DNA of 59,639 nt from Prochlorococcus sp. AG-363-A03. Its GTDB lineage: Bacteria > Cyanobacteriota > Cyanobacteriia > PCC-6307 > Cyanobiaceae. This document shows, one piece after another, positions 1-9,400 of the stretch (position 1 is the first letter of the stretch; the number at the start of each line of letters is the position of its first letter). A program made the position numbers and the translations under genes. Location: NCBI GenBank assembly GCA_003280445.1, contig QCEW01000006.1:1-59639 (forward strand). Direction: 5' to 3'. Under the pieces are notes generated by a model. The model was not told where the DNA came from and did no database searches. It was given only the letters and a program-made list of their open reading frames with translations.

Positions 1-94
1 ACCAATTTAAAATATAAGGTAATTATTTTTTCTATCTAACAATTTTCGCAATATTCTCTAAATCAACATAAAATCTTTTTAGATAACATTTTTT

Positions 95-898
95 ATGACA
101 ACTCCATTTCGTAATGTGACTCCGAATGGACCAGGTGGCACAACAACGCTTCTACTTGTTCTCTCCTTTACTGGCTTTTTGCTCCTTACTCAATCATTTT
201 TTGTTGTTCCTGCTGGTCAAGTTTCAGTTGTAACAACATTAGGGAAAGTAAGTGGTAAGCCTCGCAGTCCTGGTTTGAACTTTAAAGTTCCTTTCGTCCA
301 AAATACTTATCCTTTCAATGTTCAGACTCAAGTTAGGCCAGAGAAGTTTGATTCATTGACTAAAGATTTGCAAGTTATTTCAGCAACTGCAACTGTTAAA
401 TATGCTTTGAAGCCCAATGAGGCTGGAAGAGTCTTTAAAACTATCTCTTACAATGACAGAGAGATATATAACAGGATTATTCAACCATCACTTCTTAAGG
501 CTCTTAAATCAGTCTTCTCAAAATATGAGTTGGTAACTATAGCTAGCTCTTGGAGTGATATCTCTGAGTTGGTTGAGCAAACAGTAGCTGATGAACTTAA
601 CAAATTTGATTATGTTGATGTTCAAGCTCTTGATTTGACAGGATTGACAATTGCAGATGAATATCGAGCTGCAATTGAACAAAAACAGATTGCAGAGCAG
701 CAATTATTAAGAGCTCAAACTGAGGTTAAAATTGCAGAACAAGAAGCCTTGAGATATGACACTCTAAATAAAAGTCTTGATGACCAAGTCCTTTTCAAAT
801 TATTTTTAGATAAATGGAACGGAAAGACTCAAGTTGTTCCTGCTTTACCAGGATCTAAATCTGGAAATGTTCCAGTAATTGTAGGAGGAAGAAATTGA
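95..898 (+). CDS. SPFH/band 7 (prohibitin-like) membrane protein
   Basis: This 267-residue protein has one N-terminal membrane segment (about residues 17-36), followed directly by a band 7/SPFH domain that begins near VVPAGQVSVVTTLGKV and by a helical, charged region (about 185-235) with heptad-like spacing. Known members form large rings at the membrane and modulate FtsH-type proteases. A role in membrane-protein quality control, for instance of photosystem proteins, is an inference. The ATG start sits just ahead of the membrane segment. The gene ends in front of a strong hairpin shared with the convergent hemL. The family call is firm and the precise role is unknown. Confidence 0.85.
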   Translation: MTTPFRNVTPNGPGGTTTLLLVLSFTGFLLLTQSFFVVPAGQVSVVTTLGKVSGKPRSPGLNFKVPFVQNTYPFNVQTQVRPEKFDSLTKDLQVISATATVKYALKPNEAGRVFKTISYNDREIYNRIIQPSLLKALKSVFSKYELVTIASSWSDISELVEQTVADELNKFDYVDVQALDLTGLTIADEYRAAIEQKQIAEQQLLRAQTEVKIAEQEALRYDTLNKSLDDQVLFKLFLDKWNGKTQVVPALPGSKSGNVPVIVGGRN

Positions 899-921
899 TA
901 AGTTTTTGAAAATTTAAAGAA

Positions 922-961
922 AAAAACAACCCAATTTGATTGATCAAATTGGGTTGTTTTT
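922..961. terminator. Bidirectional rho-independent terminator between the SPFH gene and hemL
   Basis: A perfect 19-bp inverted repeat (arms 922-940 and 943-961) has only two bases between its arms. Read on either strand, the AACAACCC/GGGTTGTT core is flanked by A and T runs, so it can terminate transcription in both directions. The last bases of the right arm overlap the hemL stop codon (minus strand, 960-962), so the hairpin is partly coding. Confidence 0.85.
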
Positions 962-2255
962 AGATCTCTGTGAAGCTTTGTTGAAAAGCTTCTATCGTTG
1001 AACTTATATCATCTTCAGAATGAGCAAGTGATGTAAAACCTGCTTCAAATGCACTTGGAGCTAAATAAACCCCTTTTTGAAGCATTAGTCTATGCAATTT
1101 GCTAAAGCGATTTGTATCAGCAGATTTAGCTTCTTCAAAATTTCTAACTGGTCCTTCACATAGGTAGAAACCGAACATTGCGCTAATGCTCTGACCATAA
1201 ATGGCAATATTTGATTCTTTAGCAGCTGTGATTACTCCATCGACAAGCTTTTTTGTAAGAGCTTCTAATTTTTCATAGGTACCTTTTTGCTTAAGTAGCT
1301 CAAGTGTTTTTATGCCGGCTGTCATAGCTAAAGGATTTCCGCTCAATGTACCTGCTTGATACATAGGCCCAGAAGGCGAAACCATTGACATGATTTCTTT
1401 GCGACCTCCATAGGCACCAACTGGAAGCCCTCCACCAATAACTTTACCCATGGTTGTTAAATCAGGAGTTACGCCAAAACGCTCTTGGGCTCCTCCATAG
1501 CTGATTCGAAAACCAGTCATAACTTCATCGAAAACCAAAAGGGCACCATTTTCCTGCGTTACCTCTCTTAACCCCTCTAAAAATCCTGGTTCAGGTGTTA
1601 TGAAGCCAGCATTTCCAACAACAGGCTCAAGGATGACTCCAGAGATAGCATCTGGGTTTTCAGCAAAAAGTTTTTTTACAGCTTCGAGATCGTTATAAGG
1701 AGCAGTAAGAGTATTGGCGGTTGTGCTTCTTGGAACACCTGGTGAGTCAGGTAGACCAAGTGTCGCTACTCCTGAGCCTGCTTTCACTAAAAACATATCT
1801 GCATGCCCGTGATAGCAACCCTCGAACTTAATAACTTTATCCCTGCCAGTAAAGGCTCTCATTAAACGAAGAACAGCCATACAAGCTTCTGTGCCGCTAT
1901 TTACAAAGCGGACCATTTCAACGCTTGGGACGGCATCTATGACCATTTCGGCAAGCTTGTTCTCGAGCGCACAAGGTGCTCCGAAGCTTGTGCCTTTTTC
2001 AAGTGTTTCTTGTAGAGCGGCAATTACCTCTGGATGTGCATGACCACAAATCGCAGGCCCCCAGCTGCCTACATAGTCGATGTATCTGTTTCCATCAACA
2101 TCCCAAGCATAAGGACCCTTTACTCGATCAAAAACGATTGGATCCCCTTCAACAGATTTGAATGCTCTTACAGGTGAACTGACTCCACCAGGCATTAAAT
2201 TTTTGGCAGAGCCAAAAATTTCTTCAGATCTTTTTGTGTTCAACGCGTCTGTCAC
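960..2255 (-). CDS. hemL: Glutamate-1-semialdehyde 2,1-aminomutase
   Basis: HemL converts glutamate-1-semialdehyde to 5-aminolevulinate, the last step of the C5 pathway that feeds heme, chlorophyll and corrins. The 431 residues cover the full family length. The PLP-binding region reads FDEVMTGFR, and the Schiff-base lysine is in [16 protein letters not shown]. The start is GTG ([12 protein letters not shown]). A 30-codon reading frame upstream ends in a 4-base GTGA overlap with this start. The gene converges on the SPFH gene, and the two share a terminator. Several other tetrapyrrole genes lie in this window. Confidence 0.97.
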   Translation of the reverse strand: MTDALNTKRSEEIFGSAKNLMPGGVSSPVRAFKSVEGDPIVFDRVKGPYAWDVDGNRYIDYVGSWGPAICGHAHPEVIAALQETLEKGTSFGAPCALENKLAEMVIDAVPSVEMVRFVNSGTEACMAVLRLMRAFTGRDKVIKFEGCYHGHADMFLVKAGSGVATLGLPDSPGVPRSTTANTLTAPYNDLEAVKKLFAENPDAISGVILEPVVGNAGFITPEPGFLEGLREVTQENGALLVFDEVMTGFRISYGGAQERFGVTPDLTTMGKVIGGGLPVGAYGGRKEIMSMVSPSGPMYQAGTLSGNPLAMTAGIKTLELLKQKGTYEKLEALTKKLVDGVITAAKESNIAIYGQSISAMFGFYLCEGPVRNFEEAKSADTNRFSKLHRLMLQKGVYLAPSAFEAGFTSLAHSEDDISSTIEAFQQSFTEI

Positions 2256-2344
2256 AGCACCTCAGCGAATGAGCTCATAAACACAGTCAGCCATAATGGC
2301 CTAAAAGTGTCTGATTCGTCTAAATTTTTGAATCTGTTCAGCAT
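2252..2344 (-). CDS. Possible 30-residue leader ORF overlapping the hemL start
   Basis: On the minus strand an ATG at 2344 opens a 30-codon frame (beginning [10 protein letters not shown]) whose TGA stop overlaps the hemL GTG start as GTGA. This arrangement is typical of translational coupling. I see no convincing Shine-Dalgarno sequence before the ATG and recognise no family. It could be chance in a 271-base gap, so treat it as a candidate only. Confidence 0.22.
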   Translation of the reverse strand: MLNRFKNLDESDTFRPLWLTVFMSSFAEVL

Positions 2345-2526
2345 CTGGTTATTTTTTTTTAATCTTTATAAGGTTTATCTTCATATTTGAGTTTAATCTT
2401 AAAAGCCTGTAGTAGAGAGACTTCCTTGCAGATTATGCCCCTTTAAATCAATGTGATTAGGCTAATTGTGAAAATTTGGTTTGTTAATTCTGTGATGATT
2501 TGAAAATAGAAAAGAACCTAATTTTT

Positions 2527-3354
2527 TTAAAAGAAAAATTCATTTTCATCATCTGATGGAGGCCAGCTAATGTCGACAACCACAGGTGCGTGATCACTTG
2601 GTTTTTCTTTAGATCTTGGTTCTTTGTCGATCCAACAACTATTTGCACAATTCAATAAATCTTCTGTTAAGTAAATATGATCGATTCGCCAACCATTGTC
2701 TCTTTCCCATGCTGAATGGCGATAATCCCACCAAGACCAATTTCTCTGACCAGGCTCAAAAATTCTAAAAACATCTTCGAATTCGCCTCCTAAAGCATTT
2801 TTAAGTAATTTTCTTTCCTTGGAAGAAGCCATAATTGATTCTTTATAATTGCTGGGTGTATGTATATCTCTATCTTCAGGGGCAATATTAAAGTCTCCTA
2901 ATAAACATATAGGTGTATGACTTGAATTTATTTTTCTTAGATAAAACTGTAGGTATTCAAGCCATTGTTCTTTATAGATAAATTTATCTGAATTTATTGA
3001 TGATCCATTTGGAACATAAACATTTATAATTCTAATATCATTGATTTCAGCACTTATTATTCTTTTTTGCTCATCTAATAAAGATAAATATTTGAAGTCG
3101 TTTATAACTTGATCAAAGCCAATCTTTATATCATTGATTGGGAATTTACTTATTATTGCTACTCCATTGTAGGACTTTTGCCCAGATATTGAAACCTCAT
3201 ATCCAAGTTTTGAAAAAACTTCAACTGGAAAAAATTTATCCTCTGTCTTTGTCTCTTGTAAGCAAAGAATGTCAACCTTGTTATTGACAAGCCATTCTTT
3301 TACAAGATCTATTCTTGAACGAATAGAATTGACATTCCATGTTGCAACAAGCAA
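2527..3354 (-). CDS. xth: Exodeoxyribonuclease III (AP endonuclease)
   Basis: This member of the ExoIII/APE1 family cuts DNA at abasic sites and has 3'-5' exonuclease activity in base-excision repair. It shows ATWNVNSIR at the N-terminus, LCLQETK with the metal-binding Glu, LLGDFNIAPEDRDI, WWDYR, RIDHIY and a final SDHAPVVVDI with the catalytic Asp-His. At 275 residues it is full length. The start is TTG, placed so that the protein begins MLVATWNVNS as relatives do. Its short C-terminal tail (DDENEFFF) is acidic and aromatic and has no known role. Confidence 0.95.
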   Translation of the reverse strand: MLVATWNVNSIRSRIDLVKEWLVNNKVDILCLQETKTEDKFFPVEVFSKLGYEVSISGQKSYNGVAIISKFPINDIKIGFDQVINDFKYLSLLDEQKRIISAEINDIRIINVYVPNGSSINSDKFIYKEQWLEYLQFYLRKINSSHTPICLLGDFNIAPEDRDIHTPSNYKESIMASSKERKLLKNALGGEFEDVFRIFEPGQRNWSWWDYRHSAWERDNGWRIDHIYLTEDLLNCANSCWIDKEPRSKEKPSDHAPVVVDISWPPSDDENEFFF

Positions 3355-3411
3355 GACCTTAACTTTTATTGGTTAAGTTATTATCATGTAAATTGAGACG
3401 AAAGTTTAGTT

Positions 3412-3747
3412 TTGAACCAAACTAAAGGTTTTATTCATGGTCAATTTTTGTTTGCTCTCGTCTGCTTTACACCAATTTTAATTGCGGCAGGACAAGAAAT
3501 TTCTTCTTCAAGAAGAACAAAAATTTCGGAAGTAAAAAGTTATTCACCTGATGAGAAAAGAGATATCTACAGTACTTTTGATACAGAAGATCAAATTGAT
3601 CAGGGCTTACCAATAGATCCATTTGATTTGATGAATCGTCTTAAACAAGCAGGAGCGATGAATAATGCTACAACTCCATCAGATGCGCTGGATGAAGCAC
3701 TCAATGCATTTGATCATTCAGGTTATGAAAACATCCAAAATGAATAA
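3412..3747 (+). CDS. Conserved unknown, probably exported or membrane anchored
   Basis: A 111-residue protein begins at TTG. A hydrophobic segment (about residues 12-27, FLFALVCFTPILIAAG) looks like a signal peptide or single anchor, and the rest is hydrophilic and acidic. I recognise no domain. It is divergent from xth and followed 70 bases later by another unknown gene. Coding is supported by the length of the frame, a protein-like composition and the lack of any other gene here. An exported or periplasmic location is inferred only from the N-terminal segment. Confidence 0.6.
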   Translation: MNQTKGFIHGQFLFALVCFTPILIAAGQEISSSRRTKISEVKSYSPDEKRDIYSTFDTEDQIDQGLPIDPFDLMNRLKQAGAMNNATTPSDALDEALNAFDHSGYENIQNE

Positions 3748-3816
3748 AAACATAATAATATTTGTAGGATTTTGGTAAATTTAAGGTTGCTCACTAAAGG
3801 AACCCATACAAAATAG

Positions 3817-4458
3817 ATGCAGAATCATCCGATCCCCTCGGTCACTGATCCATTGCAATACAGAGCAATTGGAATAGTTAGAGGTATCTATAAGCCTCAA
3901 GATGATGACAACTTTACTCGCGGAGCTCTGATTGATTCCAAAGGTAATGAAATAGATTCAGTTCTGCTTGGAAGAGTTATAACTTTGATCCGTAACCATG
4001 TATCTCTAGAAAAGCCTCACCTTTGGGTTGTATATCCAAGGTGTAGAAATAATCAAAATCTTCATTTACAAATTACAGGGATTTGGGAGCCGAGTACTTT
4101 AAAAAAAGATATTGTGGAAAAAGAGGAGTTGAATGAATCTTCAATTTTAAAAGTTGATTCTGATGATTTATTAGAAGGTGATGATTATTTCTCAATAAGG
4201 GGAGAATTGATTTTTACTAAGCCTGAAGAGAAGGAGGTGGTTGTAAAAATCCGTCAAAAGCCAAGAAATCAGAACAAAAACGCGTTGCCTTTTAAAGTTA
4301 ATCTTAAAGGTAAAGTTCCTATTAATTACTTAAAACATTTCGTTAGCCTTGATGTTCGTCGTGTTGACTATCAACTTTTGGTTGAAGATTTTAAAATAAT
4401 AGCTCCTATCTCTCAACAAAAAATAACTAATAAAAGTAGAAAGAATCGTAAACAATAA
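3817..4458 (+). CDS. Conserved cyanobacterial protein of unknown function
   Basis: This 213-residue protein has no membrane segment. Its first 95 residues look like a compact beta-rich domain (YRAIGIVRGIYKP, then LLGRVITLIRNHVSLEKPHLWVVYPR). An acidic linker (about 105-130) and a lysine-rich C-terminal half follow, ending in a basic tail (KSRKNRKQ). The basic tail and the beta-rich start could suit RNA or DNA contact, but this is inference. The ATG start follows a 69-base gap. I do not recognise a named family beyond an impression that it is widely kept in marine cyanobacteria. Confidence 0.65.
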   Translation: MQNHPIPSVTDPLQYRAIGIVRGIYKPQDDDNFTRGALIDSKGNEIDSVLLGRVITLIRNHVSLEKPHLWVVYPRCRNNQNLHLQITGIWEPSTLKKDIVEKEELNESSILKVDSDDLLEGDDYFSIRGELIFTKPEEKEVVVKIRQKPRNQNKNALPFKVNLKGKVPINYLKHFVSLDVRRVDYQLLVEDFKIIAPISQQKITNKSRKNRKQ

Positions 4459-4526
4459 AAACCATTCTTATTATAATTAATCAAAATGTTTTCTAATTAT
4501 AAAACTAATTATAAGTTTAATCTTAA

Positions 4527-5750
4527 ATGAAATCTATTTTTATTGATTGTGCTCTTGGGATATCAGGAGATATGCTGGCATCAGCATTATTAGACTTAGG
4601 TGTTCCTCAATCTATTTTATTGGATAATTTAGTAAGCTTAAATATAGATAGAAATTATAACCTACAATTTAGTGAGGGATATAGTGAGGGGATAAAAGGA
4701 ATTATTTGTACAAAAAATAAAATTCAATTAAAGGAATTATCTAAAAGTCTGAATGATGTAAAAAAGTTAATTCTGGATTCAAAATTGAATGATTATGTGA
4801 AAAAAACATCTATTAAAGTTTTTGAAATTCTTGCCGATGCAGAAGCAATTGTTCATGGTAAAGATATCTCAGACGTTCATTTTCATGAACTAGGCTCAAT
4901 TGATTCCATACTTGATATTGTCAATGTATGCTCAGCTATAGATTTTTTAAAGCCAGATAAGATTTATTTTTCAAACCCTCCTGCAGGCAAGGGAGTTGTA
5001 TCTACTTTGCATGGGCTTCTTCCTGTTCCAGTACCTACAGTTTTAGAGATAGCGAAGCAAAATAAAATTCCATTAATGTCGATTGATGATAATTATTTTG
5101 GAGAAATAACAACACCCACTGGTGCAGCATTGATAGCAACTTTTATAGATGAATTTGGTCATCCAGATAATATAAATATTAAAAAAATTGGTATAGGCTT
5201 AGGAAGTAAAAATATTTCTAGACCTAATTTTTTACGAGTTTTACTAATAGAGACTAATGACGAGTACAAAGATAATAATAATCCTGTCTTTGAAACTATA
5301 ATTTCTCAGGAGGCTTGGATCGATGATTCTACGCCTGAAGATATTGCGATTTTAATAGAAAGATTAAGAGCGTCAGGTGCTATTGATGTCGTTTGTTATT
5401 CCGTTGATATGAAAAAAAATAGAAAAGGTATATGTATAAAAGCTATTGTATCCCTGCAAAATCAAAACTTACTTAAGGAAGTTTGGTTTAATTATAGTAC
5501 AACAATTGGAATAAGAGAGAATAAGATTAGTCGTTGGGTGCTGCCAAGAAGAATAATTAGCCATGAAACAAGTTTTGGGGAAGTTAATGTTAAACAAACA
5601 ATGAGACCAAATGGAAAAATTTCAATAAAAATTGAACATAAAGACTTGACTAAGCTAACTTTAGATACCGGAATTCCTATAGAAGAGATTCGTCAGAAAT
5701 TATTCATAGAATTGTCAGAATTTTATGAAATAGATGATTGGTCTTATTAA
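4527..5750 (+). CDS. larC: LarC-like nickel-pincer cofactor protein (DUF111)
   Basis: LarC inserts nickel into the pincer cofactor of lactate racemase and related enzymes. The 407 residues show the family hallmarks in order: an N-terminal IDCALGISGDMLASALLDLG motif, DVHFHELGSIDSILDI with the conserved histidines, AGKGVVSTLHGLLPVPVPT, and TTPTGAALIATF. Both the N-terminal and C-terminal portions are read in one frame, with no programmed frameshift as seen in Lactobacillus. No larB, larE or larA is in the window, so the user of the cofactor is unknown. The stop codon overlaps the ATG of the next gene (TAATG), which suggests translational coupling. Confidence 0.85.
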   Translation: MKSIFIDCALGISGDMLASALLDLGVPQSILLDNLVSLNIDRNYNLQFSEGYSEGIKGIICTKNKIQLKELSKSLNDVKKLILDSKLNDYVKKTSIKVFEILADAEAIVHGKDISDVHFHELGSIDSILDIVNVCSAIDFLKPDKIYFSNPPAGKGVVSTLHGLLPVPVPTVLEIAKQNKIPLMSIDDNYFGEITTPTGAALIATFIDEFGHPDNINIKKIGIGLGSKNISRPNFLRVLLIETNDEYKDNNNPVFETIISQEAWIDDSTPEDIAILIERLRASGAIDVVCYSVDMKKNRKGICIKAIVSLQNQNLLKEVWFNYSTTIGIRENKISRWVLPRRIISHETSFGEVNVKQTMRPNGKISIKIEHKDLTKLTLDTGIPIEEIRQKLFIELSEFYEIDDWSY

Positions 5751-6715
5751 TGATCAATATAAAAAAGTTTCATAATAAAAGAAATATGTTTGTTTTTAGG
5801 ATGTTATCTAAAATCAACATTAAACTTTTGATAACATTAATTTGTTTTGCATTTATTGGGAATTCTATATATGGAAACTTTGAGTCTTTATCTAATCAGA
5901 AAATTTCTATTGAAGAGATATTATGGTTAATAGGAGGACTTTTATTTAGTTTCTTAAGTATAATTATTAATGCCTATGCATGGAAGCTTTTAATCAATAA
6001 CCTTGCTTATAATAGTAATAAGCTGAATATATTAAAACTATTCTTATCTACAAATATATTTAAATATTTGCCAGGAGGAATATGGCATTTTGTTTATAGA
6101 TATAATACTTTGCGCTTGGAATTTTCGACTGAAAAATCAATTGAATCTATTTTATTAGAACCATTATTAATGCTAGTTGCAGGCTTTATTTTTATACCTT
6201 TTGGAAGTTCTAACATATCTACTTATTTACTTTGCTGGTCATCTACTTTGGTTTTTTTACCACTATTTAGGAAATTCTTAATAAAAAGATTAAAAGCTAG
6301 CAAGGCAGATATTTTTTCTAATAAGGGCCATCAAAGCGATGGAAATTTACTGTTAAAAATTAACAAGACTCCAATAAAAATGTTTTATCCCTACAGGCCA
6401 CTATTTGTGGAGATTATATTTATTCTGATTCGCTTCTTTGGCTTTTTATGTTGTCTTAACGCATTTTCTATTGGGTCATTAATTCCGAAAATTGAATTAA
6501 TATCTTCCTTTTCCTTAGCATGGATAATTGGCCTTATAGTGCCAGCAGCACCAGGAGGTTTAGGCGTATTTGAATCTATGATTCTATTCAGTCTTGGTTC
6601 AAATTTACCAGAGGCACCTCTTTTGGCTTCATTGCTTTGCTATCGACTCGTTTCAACAATCTCTGATATAAGCGCAGCTTTAATTTATCCAGTTAAAAAA
6701 TTTTTTAAAGTTTAA
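5750..6715 (+). CDS. Integral membrane protein of the UPF0104 / LPG-synthase TM type
   Basis: The protein has several hydrophobic segments, a motif NIFKYLPGGIWHFVYRY near residue 100, and the family-typical IIGLIVPAAPGGLGVFESMILF near residues 260-280. The last two resemble the lysylphosphatidylglycerol synthetase/flippase membrane domain (UPF0104). The soluble synthase domain is missing, so lipid or glycan transport is more likely than aminoacyl transfer, though this is inference. I chose the ATG at 5750, which overlaps the larC stop as TAATG. An ATG at 5738 is also open. It converges on futB with a 9-base gap. Confidence 0.75.
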   Translation: MINIKKFHNKRNMFVFRMLSKINIKLLITLICFAFIGNSIYGNFESLSNQKISIEEILWLIGGLLFSFLSIIINAYAWKLLINNLAYNSNKLNILKLFLSTNIFKYLPGGIWHFVYRYNTLRLEFSTEKSIESILLEPLLMLVAGFIFIPFGSSNISTYLLCWSSTLVFLPLFRKFLIKRLKASKADIFSNKGHQSDGNLLLKINKTPIKMFYPYRPLFVEIIFILIRFFGFLCCLNAFSIGSLIPKIELISSFSLAWIIGLIVPAAPGGLGVFESMILFSLGSNLPEAPLLASLLCYRLVSTISDISAALIYPVKKFFKV

Positions 6716-6724
6716 AGATCTATG

Positions 6725-8359
6725 CTAGTTATTTTTGTTGTTTAAGCTTGGTATTAAAGCTAAAGAGGCTATTAACCCGAGACAAATGATGATCAATGAA
6801 GGTAAAATAGATTCTGCTACTCTTTCATCTCCAGCGTATTGGAATATTCTTACTGAAAGCGTATCAAAATCAAATGGTCTTAATATAAACGTCAGTGGTA
6901 ATTCTTTTATCGTGTCAACAAAAACAAGTAGTGCACCAACTAATATAGGCCCTTTGAGAAGTGGTAAATGTATTTTGAAAAGGACTTCTGGCCATCTCTT
7001 CCCAAGATTTATAGCTGCGTTATCTATATTTGGCGGTAGTCTCTCAAAGGCAGCATCAAGTCCACCTTTTGAAACAGCTAGGAATCGAATGCTATATCCC
7101 CATATTAGTAAGCTTAATATGTTTATTTGCCAGAAACTTCCTTTAAATGAAAGAAGCGCAAGGGCTAAAACTGATCCAGGTATTGCATACCCAATACTGG
7201 ATAAAAAGGTTAATATGTTCAGCCATTGATGATTTTGCCATCTCTTAGAAATTGATAAAATCAATGATATAACTATCGTTAATAATGAAACAATAAAGGC
7301 TAAACCAAAGCTTCTAAAAGTTAGGCCAATTAAATCAGTATTGAATCCTTTATTCATTTGATCAATATTTATTATTGCCCATGTGATTGGAATTCCCAAT
7401 GTAATAATCGGAGGAGTAATTGTTATAACTTGAGCAAGGAATAGATTTATACCTTTTAATTCCCATTTTGGTGAGTCTCCACTACTTATTCCATCTATCC
7501 ATCTCTTACTTCTTTCCCTTGATTTACGTTCAATTGCAACTAAGAGAAAGACTAAAATCAATGCAAATAAAGCAAGAGAAATGGCACCTGAAGGCTCACC
7601 TTCCTCTACCCAGCTTTCAAGTATTCCAGCTGAAATACTTGGAATATTTAAAAGTTGAACGGCCCCTAACTCATTTATGATTTCCATCGCCATTAAAGCT
7701 AACCCAGCAGTAATTGAAGGGATTGCTATGGGTAGAGATATTCTGAAAAAACTTTTCCAGGGACCTATACTAAGAGTTCTGCATGCCTCAATTTGTTTTC
7801 TACCACCTTTCTCAAAGCTTTCTGAACTTAGTAGAAATACATATGGATATGTTGTAAATGCCATTATTACTACCCCCCAAAACATACCGGAAATCCCGAT
7901 GGAATTTATGCTGCCAAGATCAATGAATGTAGCTGTTAAAAGGTAAGCTGGAGTTGCGAAAGGAATTAGTTGGCAAGATTTAAGTATTTTTCTGCCTTTT
8001 AAATGGCAATTAGCTAAAATCCAACCATTCGCTATGCCTAAAAATCCACCTAGGGTTAGAGAAAAAATTAGTAATAATAGAGTTCCTTTGATTTCATGAA
8101 GATTTTCTATCGTTAAATAAATAGAACCCTTTTGAATACCGTATAACCCCTCACTCACGAGACTAAATAATGGCCATAAAATAAAAAATGTTAATAGTAT
8201 TACTAGAAACTTCAATACGTTTCGACTATTAATTAATGCTATTAAATTAAAAATAAAACTAATATCTTTTTCTTTTTTTGGAACTTTTGAAGTGGGGTTT
8301 AGATTGTTCAATTTACTCTTAAAAGTTTCTATTTTGTGATTATATTTCAATACATGCAT
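6725..8359 (-). CDS. futB: Iron(III) ABC transporter permease, double-domain
   Basis: This 544-residue polytopic protein carries two consecutive binding-protein-dependent permease domains. Each has the cytoplasmic coupling loop: EACRTLSIGPWKSFFRISLPIAIPS near residue 190 and DAAFERLPPNIDNAAINLG near 440. That is the layout of FutB/SfuB-type iron permeases, which pair with a periplasmic Fe-binding protein and an ATPase. Neither partner is in the window. The start overlaps the end of the CobW gene by 20 bases on the same strand, so the two are probably co-transcribed. Substrate iron is inferred from the family, since thiamine permeases share the fold. Confidence 0.88.
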   Translation of the reverse strand: MHVLKYNHKIETFKSKLNNLNPTSKVPKKEKDISFIFNLIALINSRNVLKFLVILLTFFILWPLFSLVSEGLYGIQKGSIYLTIENLHEIKGTLLLLIFSLTLGGFLGIANGWILANCHLKGRKILKSCQLIPFATPAYLLTATFIDLGSINSIGISGMFWGVVIMAFTTYPYVFLLSSESFEKGGRKQIEACRTLSIGPWKSFFRISLPIAIPSITAGLALMAMEIINELGAVQLLNIPSISAGILESWVEEGEPSGAISLALFALILVFLLVAIERKSRERSKRWIDGISSGDSPKWELKGINLFLAQVITITPPIITLGIPITWAIINIDQMNKGFNTDLIGLTFRSFGLAFIVSLLTIVISLILSISKRWQNHQWLNILTFLSSIGYAIPGSVLALALLSFKGSFWQINILSLLIWGYSIRFLAVSKGGLDAAFERLPPNIDNAAINLGKRWPEVLFKIHLPLLKGPILVGALLVFVDTIKELPLTFILRPFDFDTLSVRIFQYAGDERVAESILPSLIIICLGLIASLALIPSLNNKNN

Positions 8360-9377
8360 TTAATTGAGATATTATTTTCACTTTGTCTAATCCTTTTCCA
8401 ATAAAGACAAGTTGATTATTTCTTTTTTCTTTCCATTCACTATCTTCGATAGAAATTCTTTTGCCTGCAAGGTGAAATAAATGTCTTCTTTCGCTTTCAC
8501 TAAACCATAAAATACCCTTTGCTCTGAATACATTGCTTGTTAATTGATTATCAAGAAAATATTGGAATTTCCTAAGAGAAAAAGGTTTCTTTGTTTGAAA
8601 AGAAACAGAAATAAAATCTTCAATTGAATTATCTTTTTCTTTCGAGTGATCATGCTTATGAGAGTGATCATGCTTATGAGAGTGATCATGCTTATGAGAG
8701 TCATAATGATCTGATTCCTTTTGATTAAGGAGATCGGTTTCAAAAATACCCACACTTAATAATAGGTTTAGTGGAATATTACCTTTAATACTTTTTAAGA
8801 TTCTCGCATCATTTTTTATTCCATTTAACTTAGTTATGGTTTCTTCTATACTTTTATTAGTTACTAAATCACATTTATTTAAAAGTAAAATATCACCATA
8901 TATTATTTGTGATCTTCCTATTGAGCTTTCTAAAGCAACATCATTAAAGTTCTCAGCATCTATTAAAGTTATAATAGAGTCTAATCTTGTGGTATCTCTT
9001 AAATCACTTCCAAGTAATGTCATCGCAACTGGAAGTGGATCGGCTAATCCTGTAGTCTCAATAATAATATAATCGATTTGATTGTTGACATTGATTAACC
9101 TTTTTATTGCGTCTACTAACTCACCATTAATAGAACAGCAAATGCATCCATTAGTAAGTTCTATCATTTCTTCTTCAGTTTTAACTATTAATTCATTGTC
9201 AATTCCTATTTCACCAAATTCATTCACTAATACAGCTGTTTTTATACCTTTCTGATTGGTAAGAATATGATTTAATAAAGTGGTTTTACCTGATCCTAGA
9301 AATCCTGATATAATTGTAATAGGAATATTAGCTTTGGAAACTATACTTTCTTTAGTCTTTGATTCAATTGTGTTCAT
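8340..9377 (-). CDS. COG0523 (CobW-type) GTPase with His-rich metal-binding loop
   Basis: This 345-residue G3E-family metal chaperone has a Walker A GFLGSGKTTL (about residue 24), the hallmark metal motif GCICC (about 78), ETTGLADP (Walker B area), NKCDL for guanine specificity, and a CobW C-terminal domain. A His-Asp-Ser-Lys-rich loop around residues 225-245 is built from a tandem DNA repeat. Proteins of this group deliver Zn, Co or Ni. The position beside a pterin carbinolamine dehydratase and an iron permease suggests a metal-stress setting. I see no recognisable Zur box, and the metal is undetermined. Confidence 0.9.
   Translation of the reverse strand: MNTIESKTKESIVSKANIPITIISGFLGSGKTTLLNHILTNQKGIKTAVLVNEFGEIGIDNELIVKTEEEMIELTNGCICCSINGELVDAIKRLINVNNQIDYIIIETTGLADPLPVAMTLLGSDLRDTTRLDSIITLIDAENFNDVALESSIGRSQIIYGDILLLNKCDLVTNKSIEETITKLNGIKNDARILKSIKGNIPLNLLLSVGIFETDLLNQKESDHYDSHKHDHSHKHDHSHKHDHSKEKDNSIEDFISVSFQTKKPFSLRKFQYFLDNQLTSNVFRAKGILWFSESERRHLFHLAGKRISIEDSEWKEKRNNQLVFIGKGLDKVKIISQLNACIEI
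8645..8698. repeat. Three perfect copies of an 18-bp tandem repeat inside the CobW gene
   Basis: The unit AGTGATCATGCTTATGAG occurs at 8645-8662, 8663-8680 and 8681-8698 without a mismatch. Each unit encodes six residues (H, K, H, D, H, S in rotating order) of the His-rich loop. The unit is a multiple of three, so slippage changes loop length without breaking the frame. Confidence 0.97.
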
Positions 9378-9400
9378 TTAACGGAAACAAATAAGAATAA

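Noticed and set aside
6735..7229. 164-codon plus-strand frame opposite futB
   Set aside because: It is antisense to the permease domain and has no protein-like features.
8540..8755. Repeat-rich minus-strand frame (ISMITL repeats) in another frame of the CobW gene
   Set aside because: It is an out-of-frame reading of the 18-bp repeat inside a well-supported gene.
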